64,000 nt of DNA from CAWIUB01 sp963839995. Lineage in GTDB: Bacteria > Actinomycetota > Actinomycetes > Mycobacteriales > Jatrophihabitantaceae. A program made the position numbers and the translations under genes. Within the stretch, counting starts at the first letter, position 1, and every line of letters starts with the position of its first letter. The stretch is from the NCBI GenBank assembly GCA_963839995.1, contig CAWIXH010000001.1, positions 496,001 to 560,000 of the forward strand, in the 5' to 3' direction. The notes under the pieces are model-generated. The model was not told the DNA's origin. It searched no databases and saw nothing but the letters and a program-made list of their open reading frames with translations. Below are positions 17,764 through 26,262 of this stretch, one piece after another.

Positions 17764-19483
17764 GACCCGTATCCACGAGTAAGTCGGTGATCGTCGGCGT
17801 GTGATATGCAGAAAGTGCCTGCCCTGCAAGGAGAATCCGGGTTGCTAAGACCGAGGATTCACCGAGCAGGGAGGCACCTTCGTGGTGACCAAGATACGCG
17901 ATGCGAAGCAGCGCTGGAAGCGGGTGCGGATCGGCGCGCCGGACCCGTCGTTGACGCCGGTCGCGGGTCTGGCGGTGGTGCGCGAGCTGGTCGACCGGCT
18001 CCGGATCGTCGAGTCGATCGACGCGGCGACCGGCCCGATCAAGACGCGGGCGCGGGGTCACGGGGTCGGGGGTCTGCTGGTCGGGATGGCCACGGCGCAG
18101 CTGGCCGGGCAGGACTTCCTGGTCGGCCTGGACCGGGTACGTACCGACACGGCCGGGCAGGCGCTCGCTGCGGTGCCGGGGTTGGCGGCCAGTACTGCGT
18201 GTGGGCTGGCGCGGCGGGTCGACGACGGGCAGTGGCGAGCGGTGGAGGCCGGAATCGGGGCGGTGCACCAGCGGATGCTCGGCCTGTTGCCCGGGTCGCG
18301 GCGGCGGGTGCTGTCCGCGGGCGCGACGATCGATCAGGACGCGACCGACGTGGAGGTCTACGGGCGTAAGAAACGTGGCGTGGCCTACAACTATCAGGGG
18401 CAGCGGTGCGGGCGTCCGCACGTGGCGGCGTGGGCCGAGACCGGCACGGTGCTGGCCGCGGACCTGCTCGCCGGAGATCAGGACCCGCGTTCGGGCGCCT
18501 CGGCGCTGCTGCGCCGCGCGTATGCCGCGCTGCCCGCGTCGGTGCGTACCGGGCCGGTGTCGATGCGCGCCGATGGCGGCTACTTCGCCGGGGACCTGGC
18601 CCGCACCGCCCGCGAACTGCACGTCTCGTTCGCGATCGGTGCCAAACGTATCCCGGCGGTGTGGCGGGCGCTGGCCGAGATCGGCGAGGACGACTGGACC
18701 GACGCGGTCGACATGGAAGGCGCGCAGGTCGCGGTGTCCGACTACGCGCCAGCCGGCTGGCCTGAGGGCACCCGGATGCTGATCCGTCGAGTCCGTATCG
18801 ACGCCGCCGACATCTCCACCGACCCGCGGGCACGACGGCGGCGCACGATCCCCAAAGACCAGTTGCAACTGGCCCTGGACGGGCTCAGCGACGCCGCCTA
18901 CGGCTACAGCTTCATCCTCACCGACCTGGACTGCTCCACCGGCGCGAAGGCCGCCGCGGTCGAGCACTGGTACCGGCACCGCACCGAGATCGAGGACCGC
19001 TTCCGCGACAGCAAGCACGGCGCAGCGTTGCGGCACCTGCCCTCCGGTCACCCCGAGATCAACATCGCGTGGATGTGGGCCGCGCTGCTCGCGACCAGCA
19101 TCGCCGGCTGGCTGCACCAACTCACCGCCAGCAGCGACCGACACGGCCGCCTTTCCGGCTGGGGCACCCGCGGCGGCAAAGCCATGATCGCCACCCTGCG
19201 GCAGGCGATCATCCGCGTTCCCGCCCGGCTGGTCCACCACGCCGGCCAGCCCATCCTGCGCCCACCACCGGGATACACCCTGCTCGCCGAAGTACTCGCC
19301 CGACTACGCGCGCTGCCCACCGCAGCCTGATCATCGGCCGCCTTCCAGGCCCGACGTCACCGGAGACCCGCTACCCGAGGCGCCACTCGGGCCAGCGGCA
19401 TGCCCGAAACCCGCACACCACCACCACAAGATCAACAAATGGCGTCGGAGATCAACTCAGTGGTCTACTCGTGGAATCGGGTC
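17764..19483 (+). mobile_element. IS1380-family insertion sequence
   Basis: Terminal inverted repeats GACCCGTATCCACGAGTA (17764-17781) and TACTCGTGGAATCGGGTC (19466-19483) match at 16 of 18 positions and bracket one transposase gene. No matching target duplication is visible at the outer edges (CTCA versus AGAG). The right end coincides with the stop codon of the neighbouring reverse-strand gene. Confidence 0.85.
17882..19330 (+). CDS. IS1380 family transposase
   Basis: GTG 17882 gives 482 aa. The N-terminal half has VAGLAVVRELVDRLRIVESID and ATIDQDATDVEVYGRKKRG, carrying the first catalytic Asp. MRADGGYFAGDLA gives the second. HWYRHRTEIEDRFRDSKHGAALRHLP holds the Y-x6-E-type signature of the IS4/IS1380 superfamily. 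Length and order match full transposases, so the element may be active. Confidence 0.9.
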   Translation: MVTKIRDAKQRWKRVRIGAPDPSLTPVAGLAVVRELVDRLRIVESIDAATGPIKTRARGHGVGGLLVGMATAQLAGQDFLVGLDRVRTDTAGQALAAVPGLAASTACGLARRVDDGQWRAVEAGIGAVHQRMLGLLPGSRRRVLSAGATIDQDATDVEVYGRKKRGVAYNYQGQRCGRPHVAAWAETGTVLAADLLAGDQDPRSGASALLRRAYAALPASVRTGPVSMRADGGYFAGDLARTARELHVSFAIGAKRIPAVWRALAEIGEDDWTDAVDMEGAQVAVSDYAPAGWPEGTRMLIRRVRIDAADISTDPRARRRRTIPKDQLQLALDGLSDAAYGYSFILTDLDCSTGAKAAAVEHWYRHRTEIEDRFRDSKHGAALRHLPSGHPEINIAWMWAALLATSIAGWLHQLTASSDRHGRLSGWGTRGGKAMIATLRQAIIRVPARLVHHAGQPILRPPPGYTLLAEVLARLRALPTAA

Positions 19484-20090
19484 AGAGCTCGGCGGCGGTG
19501 TTGCGCGGGCGATCCGGTACGAGACACACCATCCCTTCTGAGTAGCCGGCGGGGCCGATCCCGAACGCAGCGTTGAATCGGTCGAGGTTGACCAGCGTCA
19601 ACAGGGCGGTGATCTCGACCAGCTGTTCGTTGGAGAAGTGTTGCTGGGCCCGGCGGAACAGTGCGTCAGTCATTTCTACTGGCGTGCGCATGACGGCGAC
19701 CGTGTAGTCGAGGGCGGCCTTCTCCTGCTCGGTGAACAGCTCGCTGGAGCCGTAGTTCGGCAGCGCCAACAGTTCGGCGTCGGAGAAGCCGGAGTTGCGG
19801 CAGATCTGGGAGCCGAGGTCGACGCAGAACTCGCAGCCGATCATCTGCGCGCCTTTGAGCTCGACCAGGTTCCTGATCCGCTCCTCGACCTCGCCGGACT
19901 TGCGCAGGGCTTGGTTGTACTTGCCCATCGCCATCATCAGCTTCGGCTTGTACGCCCAGATCATCAGCGGCTCGATCCCGCTGTTGATCTGCGGGTCACG
20001 GCCGGTCAGCTTCTTCATCATCTTGGGCATGAACCGGGCGGCAAGCTTCGCCATCAGCGGCGGCTTGGCTACCCCATCAATGCGGGCCAT
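19482..20090 (-). CDS. Carboxymuconolactone decarboxylase family protein
   Basis: ATG 20090 (MARIDGVAKPPLMAKL) sits behind the strong site AGGAGG and gives 202 aa. GCEFCVDLGSQICRNSG contains the CxxC...H-type pattern of CMD/AhpD proteins, which use a cysteine pair as a peroxidase-like redox centre. EKAALDYTVAVM and MTDALF are typical. It is divergent from an ECF41 sigma gene, the classical genomic partner of this COE group. Its stop codon lies on the edge of the IS1380 element, so the last residues may have been altered by the insertion. Confidence 0.85.
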   Translation of the reverse strand: MARIDGVAKPPLMAKLAARFMPKMMKKLTGRDPQINSGIEPLMIWAYKPKLMMAMGKYNQALRKSGEVEERIRNLVELKGAQMIGCEFCVDLGSQICRNSGFSDAELLALPNYGSSELFTEQEKAALDYTVAVMRTPVEMTDALFRRAQQHFSNEQLVEITALLTLVNLDRFNAAFGIGPAGYSEGMVCLVPDRPRNTAAEL

Positions 20091-20139
20091 CGAAGGTCCT
20101 CCTGTCACATTGGTCGCTCCAGAGGGTTCTTATAGATAT

Positions 20140-20166
20140 GACCCGCAGCGCAGATGAGATGTGACA
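20140..20166 (-). promoter_or_regulatory. ECF41-type promoter of the CMD gene
   Basis: On the reverse strand TGTCACA (20166-20160), a 16-bp spacer and GGTC (20143-20140) match the published ECF41 promoter form (TGTCACA, 16 bp, CGTC) with one mismatch in the -10. It lies 50 bases upstream of the CMD start and overlaps the sigma gene start on the other strand. Confidence 0.65.
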
Positions 20167-21014
20167 TGGACCAACGCGAACTCGCCGAGCGTTTTGACGC
20201 CCAGTCCCCACGGCTGCGTGCCGTGGCCTACCGGATCCTCGGCTCGGTTACCCGGGCGGAGGACGCTGTGCAGGACGCCTGGCTGCGGCTGCAGCAGGCC
20301 GACAACGACGCGATCGACAACCTCTCCGCCTGGCTGACCACGGTCACCGGCCGCATCGCCTTGAACATGGTGCGAGATGAGAAGGAGCAGGCCTTCGACG
20401 GGTTCGTCCCCGAACCGGTGGTCGCGCCCGAGGACGAATCGAACCCAGAGCACGTAGCGCTGCTGTCCGACGCGATCGGGATCGCCCTGCAGGTTGTGCT
20501 GGACACTCTCAGCCCCGCCGAGCGAGTCGCCTTCGTCCTGCACGACATGTTCGCAGTCCCGTTCGTGGAGATCGCCGCCCTGCTCGAACGCACACCAGAT
20601 TCGGTGCGCCAGCTCGCCAGCCGGGCCCGTCGACAGGTCCGCGCCGGCGCCCCCACCCCCGACGCCGACCTGCCCCGTCAACGGGCAGCGGTGAACGCCT
20701 ACTTCGCCGCGTCGCGTGAGGGCGATCTCGGCTCGCTGGTCGCGACCCTCGATCCCGAGGTAGTGCTCCGCGCCCACCGCCGCGGCGCCGCGCCAACAGT
20801 CCTGCATGGCCCGCAGCAGGTCAGCCACGGTTCGCTGGCCGCACGCCGCTACGCAGCCGACGTACGCCCCGCGCTGGTCAACGGCAGCGCCGGCGTGATC
20901 GCCTACCAAGACGGCGCACCATTCGCGGTACTCGGCTTCACCGTCCGCAACGGCCGGATCGCCGCAATCGACATATTCAACGACGCCGAACTCGTTCCCC
21001 GCCTACTCCACTGA
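20166..21014 (+). CDS. ECF41-group RNA polymerase sigma factor
   Basis: ATG 20166 (MDQRELAERFDAQ) gives 282 aa; an in-frame ATG at 20154 is also possible. Region 2: RLRAVAYRILGSVTRAEDAVQDAWLRLQ. Region 4: LSPAERVAFVLHDMFAVPFVEIAALLERTPDSVRQLASRARR. It is followed by a SnoaL-like C-terminal domain (RAAVNAYFAASREGDLGSLVA, VNGSAGVIAYQDGAPFAVL). This extension replaces an anti-sigma factor in the ECF41 group. The divergent CMD gene and the matching promoter support direct control of that gene. Confidence 0.9.
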   Translation: MDQRELAERFDAQSPRLRAVAYRILGSVTRAEDAVQDAWLRLQQADNDAIDNLSAWLTTVTGRIALNMVRDEKEQAFDGFVPEPVVAPEDESNPEHVALLSDAIGIALQVVLDTLSPAERVAFVLHDMFAVPFVEIAALLERTPDSVRQLASRARRQVRAGAPTPDADLPRQRAAVNAYFAASREGDLGSLVATLDPEVVLRAHRRGAAPTVLHGPQQVSHGSLAARRYAADVRPALVNGSAGVIAYQDGAPFAVLGFTVRNGRIAAIDIFNDAELVPRLLH

Positions 21015-21152
21015 CGGCCCTAGCAGCCGCAAGCATCGGCCCGCTCAAGCGCCCGCTCGCAGAGATCACGAGTCTCTGCATGCGGATCCGGCTACGGGAC
21101 ATCCGCGCGGTGCAAAGTGACGCCTGTCGGCGCATGGACGCATAGTGAAGGC

Positions 21153-21596
21153 ATGACGAACCAGTTGCCGCTCGCCAACCTGATCACTCTCGGCGCCCGC
21201 GACTTCGAGGCCCTTCGCGACTTCTACCGGCGGGTGGGCTGGCCGCAGGTGATGGACGACGGCGAGTTCGCCGTCTTCGAACTGCGGGGCATCGTGCTCG
21301 CGCTGTTCCCGCTCGCGAAGCTCGCCCGCGACGGGAACACCGAACCCGAGCCGAGCACCGGGGGCATTCGCTTCACCATCGGCGTGCAGGTCGACAGCGC
21401 CGACGAGGTCGACCGGCTCACCGCACACATGCGCGCGGCTGGGGCCCGTGTGACGAAGGAACCCGTCGACGCGGAGTTCTTCACCGGTCGCTCCGCCTAC
21501 CTGTGCGACCCCGAGGGCAACTACTTCGAGATCGTCTGGGCCGACATGCCCAACAATCCCGTCGTCATCGCATCTCGCCGAGCCGCCGGCCTGTAA
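21153..21596 (+). CDS. VOC family protein, single domain
   Basis: ATG 21153 (MTNQLPLANLITLGARD) gives 147 aa. The betaalpha-beta-beta-beta layout of VOC proteins is seen: FEALRDFYRRVGWPQV, FAVFELRGIVLALFP, RFTIGVQVDSADEVDRL and YLCDPEGNYFEIVWAD with the terminal Glu metal ligand. Substrate is unknown. It stands alone, with about 140 bases from the sigma gene. Confidence 0.85.
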   Translation: MTNQLPLANLITLGARDFEALRDFYRRVGWPQVMDDGEFAVFELRGIVLALFPLAKLARDGNTEPEPSTGGIRFTIGVQVDSADEVDRLTAHMRAAGARVTKEPVDAEFFTGRSAYLCDPEGNYFEIVWADMPNNPVVIASRRAAGL

Positions 21597-21704
21597 TCGG
21601 CGGATCCGTGACCGGGCTGCTCCTCACGTGCGACAGACGCGCAGCCCTCTGGCCGGCCGGATTCGCGCCGACGCATCGCCTCGGCGGGATGGGGCGACGC
21701 CCGG

Positions 21705-22143
21705 CTAGGACTCCAGCCGCTGGCGGAGTTGTTCGAGGTTGTCGCGCATTTCCTTGCGAGCCTCGCGGACGACGACGAGAGGGACCAACAGGCGCCCTAT
21801 CCCGTGGCCCTGGAAGTCGAGCGTGATGGTGAGCCGTGACCGGCTGTCTGCGAGAGCCTCGACAGCGACGTCGACCTCGGCTCGTATCGGTCCGTCGATG
21901 CCGCGGATGCTCCAGCGACGCGGCGCGTCGGCTCGGGTGACCTCCGAGGCGATTGGGCGGTTGGCGAACCCGATGCGGCGGACGGTCACACAGTGGTCGC
22001 CGACCTTGGTGTCCTGCGATGCCTTGAGGTAACCGTCAACGACACCCTTTTGCCACTCGTGAAAGCGGCCGGGGTCGGTGGCGTAGTCGTAGACGTCCTT
22101 CGCTGGCCGAGAAACCCTCCACGCTGGCCGTTACAGCGCTCAT
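21705..22143 (-). pseudogene. SRPBCC family protein, frameshifted
   Basis: ATG 22143 (MSAVTASVEGFSAS) overlaps the stop of the upstream SRPBCC gene by one base. Near 22105 the frame changes and the family sequence continues: DVYDYATDPGRFHEWQKGVV, KVGDHCVTVRRIGFANRP and LDFQGHGIGRLLVPLVV. Together they give about 146 residues, a polyketide-cyclase/START-like ligand-binding fold. The one-base break would inactivate it if real. It is the last gene of an ArsR-SRPBCC-SRPBCC operon. Confidence 0.75.
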
Positions 22144-22640
22144 CAGCGCGTCGCGTCGCCGGCCAGCGCGGCGAACCGCTCCAGGTATAGCGGCCATCCC
22201 TGATCGGCGTCGACCCCGTCGCGGACTGCTTCCCAGCCCGGCCCGTGCCGATCGAGGTGGCGATGTTCGATCTCGACGCGCGTCGACGCTGTCCCCACGG
22301 CGACGAACCGCACCTCGACCTCGCTCGTGCGCTGCGGGTCGGTCTCCATCTGCCACGTGGGGCCGATGTCCCAGCTGAACACGAGCCGGTCGGGCCGGTC
22401 GAAGCTCAGCACGCGTGCCCAGCGGCATTCGCTGCCGTCGGTGCCGCGATCGATGATCGCTCCGCCGACTCTCGGCTCGAGCACCGTCTCGGCGATCGGA
22501 ACCGCGAGCAGGTTGTGCTCGGCCGGCTTGAAATCGCCGAGTCGCGCGGTGAACAACTCGAACGCCACGCTCGGGGGCACCGGCACCGTCACCGCACGCC
22601 GCACGGTCGCTGCGGAAGCAGTGTGCGAAGGCTCGCTCAT
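22143..22640 (-). CDS. SRPBCC (AHSA1-like) protein
   Basis: The 165-aa protein starts at ATG 22640, four bases inside the upstream ArsR gene. VPVPPSVAFELFTARLGDFKP, VGGAIIDRGTDGSECRWARVL, RLVFSWDIGP and TRVEIEHRHLDRHGPGWEAVRDG are typical of activator-of-Hsp90-like SRPBCC proteins that accompany ArsR regulators in actinobacteria. It is likely a small-molecule binding protein. Its role is inferred from fold and neighbourhood only. Confidence 0.85.
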   Translation of the reverse strand: MSEPSHTASAATVRRAVTVPVPPSVAFELFTARLGDFKPAEHNLLAVPIAETVLEPRVGGAIIDRGTDGSECRWARVLSFDRPDRLVFSWDIGPTWQMETDPQRTSEVEVRFVAVGTASTRVEIEHRHLDRHGPGWEAVRDGVDADQGWPLYLERFAALAGDATR

Positions 22641-22984
22641 TCCTCACGTCTCCTGCGTCGCTGTCGCTCGGTCTCGGCGGCGGCGTCGGCGACCTCGGAA
22701 AAGCCCGCGAGCGTTCGCTGCCAGAACGTGTCCAGCTGATCTTTCAACGCACTCAACGCGACCGGGTCCACCCGGTACACCCGGCGGGTTCCCTGCACGT
22801 CGTCGATCACGACTCCCGCGTCCTTGAGCACCCGCAGATGCTGGGACACCGCCGGCCTGCTGATGGGCAGCTGCTCTGCGAGCTCACCCACCGCCCGCGG
22901 CTCGGCCGCGAGCACCGCCATGATCTGACGGCGAGACGCATCTCCGAGCACTTCCCAGGCTATCGCCGACCGGTCCGTCGTCAC
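22637..22984 (-). CDS. ArsR family winged-helix repressor
   Basis: The 115-aa protein (start 22984) has the winged helix ARREL-type core seen here as EVLGDASRRQIMAVLAAEPR, AVGELAEQLPISRPAVSQHLRVLKDAGVV and the wing QGTRRVYRVDP. The metal-binding cysteines of ArsR/SmtB are absent, so it is the ArsR subgroup coupled to SRPBCC proteins. First gene of a three-gene operon with overlapping stop/start codons. Confidence 0.9.
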   Translation of the reverse strand: MTTDRSAIAWEVLGDASRRQIMAVLAAEPRAVGELAEQLPISRPAVSQHLRVLKDAGVVIDDVQGTRRVYRVDPVALSALKDQLDTFWQRTLAGFSEVADAAAETERQRRRRREE

Positions 22985-23205
22985 GAACGGTCAGTCTCCG
23001 CTTACCAAGCGGGCGCGTCAAGACTTGGGACGACTGCTTTGCGGAGCTTGAGCCCTGCAGGTCGCCGGCCCCCGTAGGCCGACCCGCCTGTGGGCAACGC
23101 CGGCGCAACTACGACCGGCCACGCTCCACGCGACCTGCTCGCTCCGCAAGCGCCCCATCCGCGTACGGGCACATGGTCTGGCTCTGATCCTGGAAAGCTG
23201 GGGCG

Positions 23206-23706
23206 GTGACGGAGAAGGCCGCGCGTGAGTCGGGGGTGGTTGTGCTGGTGACCGGCATGTCTGGGACGGGCAAGACGACCGTCTTGGGCGAGCTGGCACG
23301 CCGAGGACATCGGGTGGTCGATACCGACGATCCGGGCTGGCTCATCGAAGTGCAAACGCCACACGGGCCGGAGCCGTTATGGGAGGCCGACCGCGTCAGT
23401 GCACTACTGGACGGGCACCGCGCGGGCGCGCTGTTCATCGCCGGGTGCGTCGCCAATCAGGGCGCGTTCTACGCTCGGTTCGACGCGGTCGTTTTGCTCA
23501 GCGCGCCGGTCAATGTGTTGCTGACGCGGGTCGCGAAGCGAGCCAATCCGTTCGGATCGACTGCGCAGGATCGGGCCAAGATCGCCAGTGACTTGGCCTC
23601 GTTTGAGCCGCTACTGCGGGGCGGAGCTCACTTCGAGATCGTGACCACCGAGCCTGTTGGCGCCGTGGCGGATCAACTCGAACAGATTGCGGCTTTGCGT
23701 CGGTAA
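23206..23706 (+). CDS. P-loop kinase-like nucleotide-binding protein
   Basis: GTG 23206 gives 166 aa. A Walker A loop is clear in VTGMSGTGKTTVLGEL. RRGHRVVDTDDPGWL follows, as in shikimate/gluconate-kinase-like proteins. ALFIAGCVANQGAFYARFDAVVLLSAP and LLTRVAKRANPFG resemble the lid and base-binding parts of small AAA_18-type kinases. Substrate unknown. It is separate from its neighbours by more than 200 bp upstream. Confidence 0.8.
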   Translation: MTEKAARESGVVVLVTGMSGTGKTTVLGELARRGHRVVDTDDPGWLIEVQTPHGPEPLWEADRVSALLDGHRAGALFIAGCVANQGAFYARFDAVVLLSAPVNVLLTRVAKRANPFGSTAQDRAKIASDLASFEPLLRGGAHFEIVTTEPVGAVADQLEQIAALRR

Positions 23707-23797
23707 CGATCCCTGAGCGGTCGGTTGCGTCGGTGTTCTGCGCGCGCCGGCGGCATTGCTCCGCCCTCTTGACAACTCGGCGTTCCGGCTGCACGCT

Positions 23798-23817
23798 TTA
23801 TCTATGCAGGTAGATAA
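23798..23817. promoter_or_regulatory. Palindrome overlapping the gntR start codon
   Basis: TTATCTA (23798-23804) and TAGATAA (23811-23817) form a perfect inverted repeat with a six-base centre, and the start ATG is at 23804-23806. A TTGACA box lies at 23769-23774. Position and symmetry suggest an autoregulatory GntR operator. Confidence 0.65.
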
Positions 23818-24250
23818 GGCGGTAAGCGGGTTGGGTGATGCGTCGCCGATCGAGTTTCGCCTGGACCCGAGTTCTGGCGTGCCGACCTACCTGCAGATCG
23901 TTCAGCAGGTCGAGCGCGCGCTGCGACTGGGCTACCTGGTCCCCGGTGATCGGCTCCCCAAGGTCAAGGAGGTAGTCGCCTGCCTGGCCATCAATCCGAA
24001 CACGGTGCTCAAGGCCTACCGGGAGCTTGAGCACAAGGGCCTGACCGCGGGACGTCCCGGCCAGGGCACGTTCGTCGAGGGCACGCTTGATGTGGTCCCC
24101 CTGCAGGATCAACGGGCTCTCCAGCGCGGGCTGACGCGGTGGCTCACCGAGGCCACCGATGCCGGTCTGGACGAGGAGGGAATTGCCGCGCTGTTCACCA
24201 GCGCACTTCATGATCTGCGGCGACACCGAAGGGGGGCGCAAGCCTCGTGA
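23804..24250 (+). CDS. GntR family regulator (YtrA-like)
   Basis: ATG 23804 (MQVDKAVSGLGD) gives 148 aa. IEFRLDPSSGVPTYLQIVQQVERALRLGYLVPGDRLPKVKEVVACLAINPNTVLKAYRELEHKGL, in parts, is a typical GntR winged helix. The short C-terminal tail (LTRWLTEATDAGLDEEGIAALF) is the YtrA type that dimerises without a ligand domain. YtrA regulators control adjacent ABC transporters, and the ABC genes follow directly (ATPase start overlaps the stop by 4 bases). Confidence 0.9.
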   Translation: MQVDKAVSGLGDASPIEFRLDPSSGVPTYLQIVQQVERALRLGYLVPGDRLPKVKEVVACLAINPNTVLKAYRELEHKGLTAGRPGQGTFVEGTLDVVPLQDQRALQRGLTRWLTEATDAGLDEEGIAALFTSALHDLRRHRRGAQAS

Positions 24251-25161
24251 ACGCGATTGAGACACAGGGTCTGGGCAAGCGCTATGGCCGCAGCTGGGCG
24301 CTGCGCGAGTGCACCCTGGCCATCCCGGCTGGACGGGTGGTTGCTCTGATCGGACCGAACGGGGCCGGCAAGACGACCCTGCTGCAGATCGCCGTCGGGC
24401 TGATCGCAGCGAGCTGCGGGCAGATCGCGGTGCTCGACGGCCTGGCGCCAGGCTCGCCCGAGGCGCGGGACGGCATCGCGTTCGTGGCCCAGGACAGCCC
24501 GCTGTACAAGTACCTGAGCGTCGCCGACACGCTGCGGATGGTCGCCAACCTGACCAACACCTGGGACGGGCCACACGCGCGAGCCCGGCTGGACGCCTTG
24601 GCTATCCCACTGAACCGCAAGGTGGGCAAACTCTCCGGCGGGCAGCAGGCTCAGGTCGCCCTGGCGCTGGCGCTGGCCCGCCACCCGCGGCTGCTCATCC
24701 TGGACGAACCGGTCGCCGAACTCGACCCGCTGGCCAGGCACGACTTCATGTCCACCCTGATGGAGGCGGTCGCCGACGACGGCGCCTCGGTCGTGTTCTC
24801 CTCCCACGTGCTCTCCGAGCTGGAACGGGTCTGCGACTACCTGATCCTGCTCTCGCGCGGCAGCGTGCAGATCGCCGACGGCACCGACGAACTCCTCGCC
24901 ACCCACCGGGTGTTCACCGGGCCGCCGCACCAGGCCGACGCGGTCGCGGCCCGCGTGCCCGTGGTGCACGAACGGCGCGCCGGACGCCAAGCCAGCCTGC
25001 TGGTACGCACCACCAGCCAACATGCCCTGCCCGCCGACTGGCAGTCCGAGCCGAGCAACCTCGAAGAAATCGTCCTCGGCTACCTACGCTCACCCGACGC
25101 CCACGCACTACCAGGACCGGACACACCCAACCGCGCGATCTCGACAGCGGTGACGGCATGA
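24247..25161 (+). CDS. ABC transporter ATP-binding protein
   Basis: GTG 24247 gives 304 aa. Walker A GPNGAGKTTLLQIA, Q-loop VAQDSPLYKYLSV, signature KLSGGQQAQVALALALARHP, Walker B RLLILDEPVAELDPLARHD and switch His in VVFSSHVLSELERV are intact. This is the cytoplasmic motor of a drug-, lantibiotic- or stress-related exporter under the YtrA-like regulator. Its membrane partner starts in an ATGA overlap but is cut after 74 codons by the insertion element, so the transporter is probably non-functional. Confidence 0.9.
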   Translation: MNAIETQGLGKRYGRSWALRECTLAIPAGRVVALIGPNGAGKTTLLQIAVGLIAASCGQIAVLDGLAPGSPEARDGIAFVAQDSPLYKYLSVADTLRMVANLTNTWDGPHARARLDALAIPLNRKVGKLSGGQQAQVALALALARHPRLLILDEPVAELDPLARHDFMSTLMEAVADDGASVVFSSHVLSELERVCDYLILLSRGSVQIADGTDELLATHRVFTGPPHQADAVAARVPVVHERRAGRQASLLVRTTSQHALPADWQSEPSNLEEIVLGYLRSPDAHALPGPDTPNRAISTAVTA

Positions 25162-25380
25162 GCGCGACAGCCCTGAACCAGAGACCAGCCCAGCCACCTG
25201 CCACAGCCCTGCGCGGCCTGACCTGGGTGACCTGGCGCCAACACCGCCTGGCCGTCGCCGGGGTGCTGCTCCTGCTCGCCGGCGTGGGCCTGTTCCTGCT
25301 GATCAACGGACTGGCCGTACACCACACCTATACCAGTCTGGGCCTGGACACCTGCGGCAAACTCGACGGCCCCAGCTGCT
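25158..25380 (+). pseudogene. ABC transporter permease, N-terminal fragment
   Basis: ATG 25158 (MSATALNQRPAQPP) encodes a cytoplasmic LRGLTWVTWRQHRLA segment and one membrane helix (AVAGVLLLLAGVGLFLLI), the usual start of permeases paired with YtrA-type ATPases. Coding similarity stops at 25380 where the DUF6431 element begins. No 3' remainder is found beyond the element complex. Confidence 0.85.
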
Positions 25381-25444
25381 GTTGACCGTCGCTCTGGTTG
25401 ACGACGTCGTTGTTGGGGCTCGTCGTTGAGGTTGCCGATAGTGG

Positions 25445-26200
25445 GTGATCTTTCGCGCATTTGTTGATCTGTCTTGTCGGCGCCGCCAGTGTGACGAGCA
25501 TCTGAAGACGACCACGGCCCTCCCGCCGTATGTCGTGGAAGACCGCTGCGGGAGGGCCGTGCTGGATGCGCGGAGGCACCCGTTGGTGACGGTAGAGGCC
25601 GATCAAAGTCGAGTCGAGTCGCGGTTGGCGGCCGGGCAGGTCGAGTGCCCGGGCTGCTGGGCGCCGCTGCGGGCGTGGGGGTGGGCGCGTCCCCGCGAGG
25701 TGCGCGGGATCGCTGGGGTGTTGCGGCCGCGGCGCTCGCGCTGCTCGGCGTGTCTGATCACCCACGTGCTGTTGCCGGTGACGGTGCTGGCGCGGCGGGC
25801 GTATGCGAGCGAGGTGATCGGCGCGGCGCTGCTGGCCCGCGCCGGCGGGTCTGGGCACCGCTCGATCGGAGAGAAGCTTCGGGTTCCGGCGGCGACGGTG
25901 CGGGGCTGGCTGCGGGTGATGACCGGTCGGCTGGAGGCGACCCGGCTGCACTTGCTGCAGGTGGCTGCCCGGGCCGGGGTGGACCGTCCTGTCCCGAAGG
26001 CGCTGGGCTGCCCGTGGCGGGACCTGCTGGCCGCGTTGGCGGCGGCGACGGCGGCGGTGACCGGCCGGTTCGGACCGGTTGGGGTGCTCGGCCCGGTGAC
26101 GGGCTGGCAGGTCGCCGCGGCGTGTTCGGCTGGTCGGCTGCTTGCTCCCGGGTGGCCCCCGATGCGCTCGGGTGCCGGGAGCAACACGAGTCGCCCCTGA
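25445..26200 (+). CDS. HTH / DUF6431 protein of the insertion element (copy 2)
   Basis: Almost identical to the gene at 9168-9923; I see two residue changes (a T for I in the GWLRVM.GRLEA segment and a G for A in GPVT.WQVAA). The zinc-ribbon-like CPGC/CSAC pair and HTH are unchanged, so the two copies spread recently. Confidence 0.75.
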   Translation: MIFRAFVDLSCRRRQCDEHLKTTTALPPYVVEDRCGRAVLDARRHPLVTVEADQSRVESRLAAGQVECPGCWAPLRAWGWARPREVRGIAGVLRPRRSRCSACLITHVLLPVTVLARRAYASEVIGAALLARAGGSGHRSIGEKLRVPAATVRGWLRVMTGRLEATRLHLLQVAARAGVDRPVPKALGCPWRDLLAALAAATAAVTGRFGPVGVLGPVTGWQVAAACSAGRLLAPGWPPMRSGAGSNTSRP

Positions 26201-26239
26201 CGCTGCGCGCGGGTGCCCGGAATCCTCGCGAGGGTTGCC

Positions 26240-26262
26240 GCCCGGCCGGCCCCCGGCCGGGC
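26240..26262 (+). other. Strong GC hairpin, copy 2
   Basis: Same nine-base-pair stem as at 9963-9985, between the two element genes, fully conserved. Confidence 0.6.

Noticed and set aside
17687..19240. 517-codon reverse frame across the IS1380 transposase
   Set aside because: Antisense shadow of a gene with clear DDE motifs; no family resemblance of its own.
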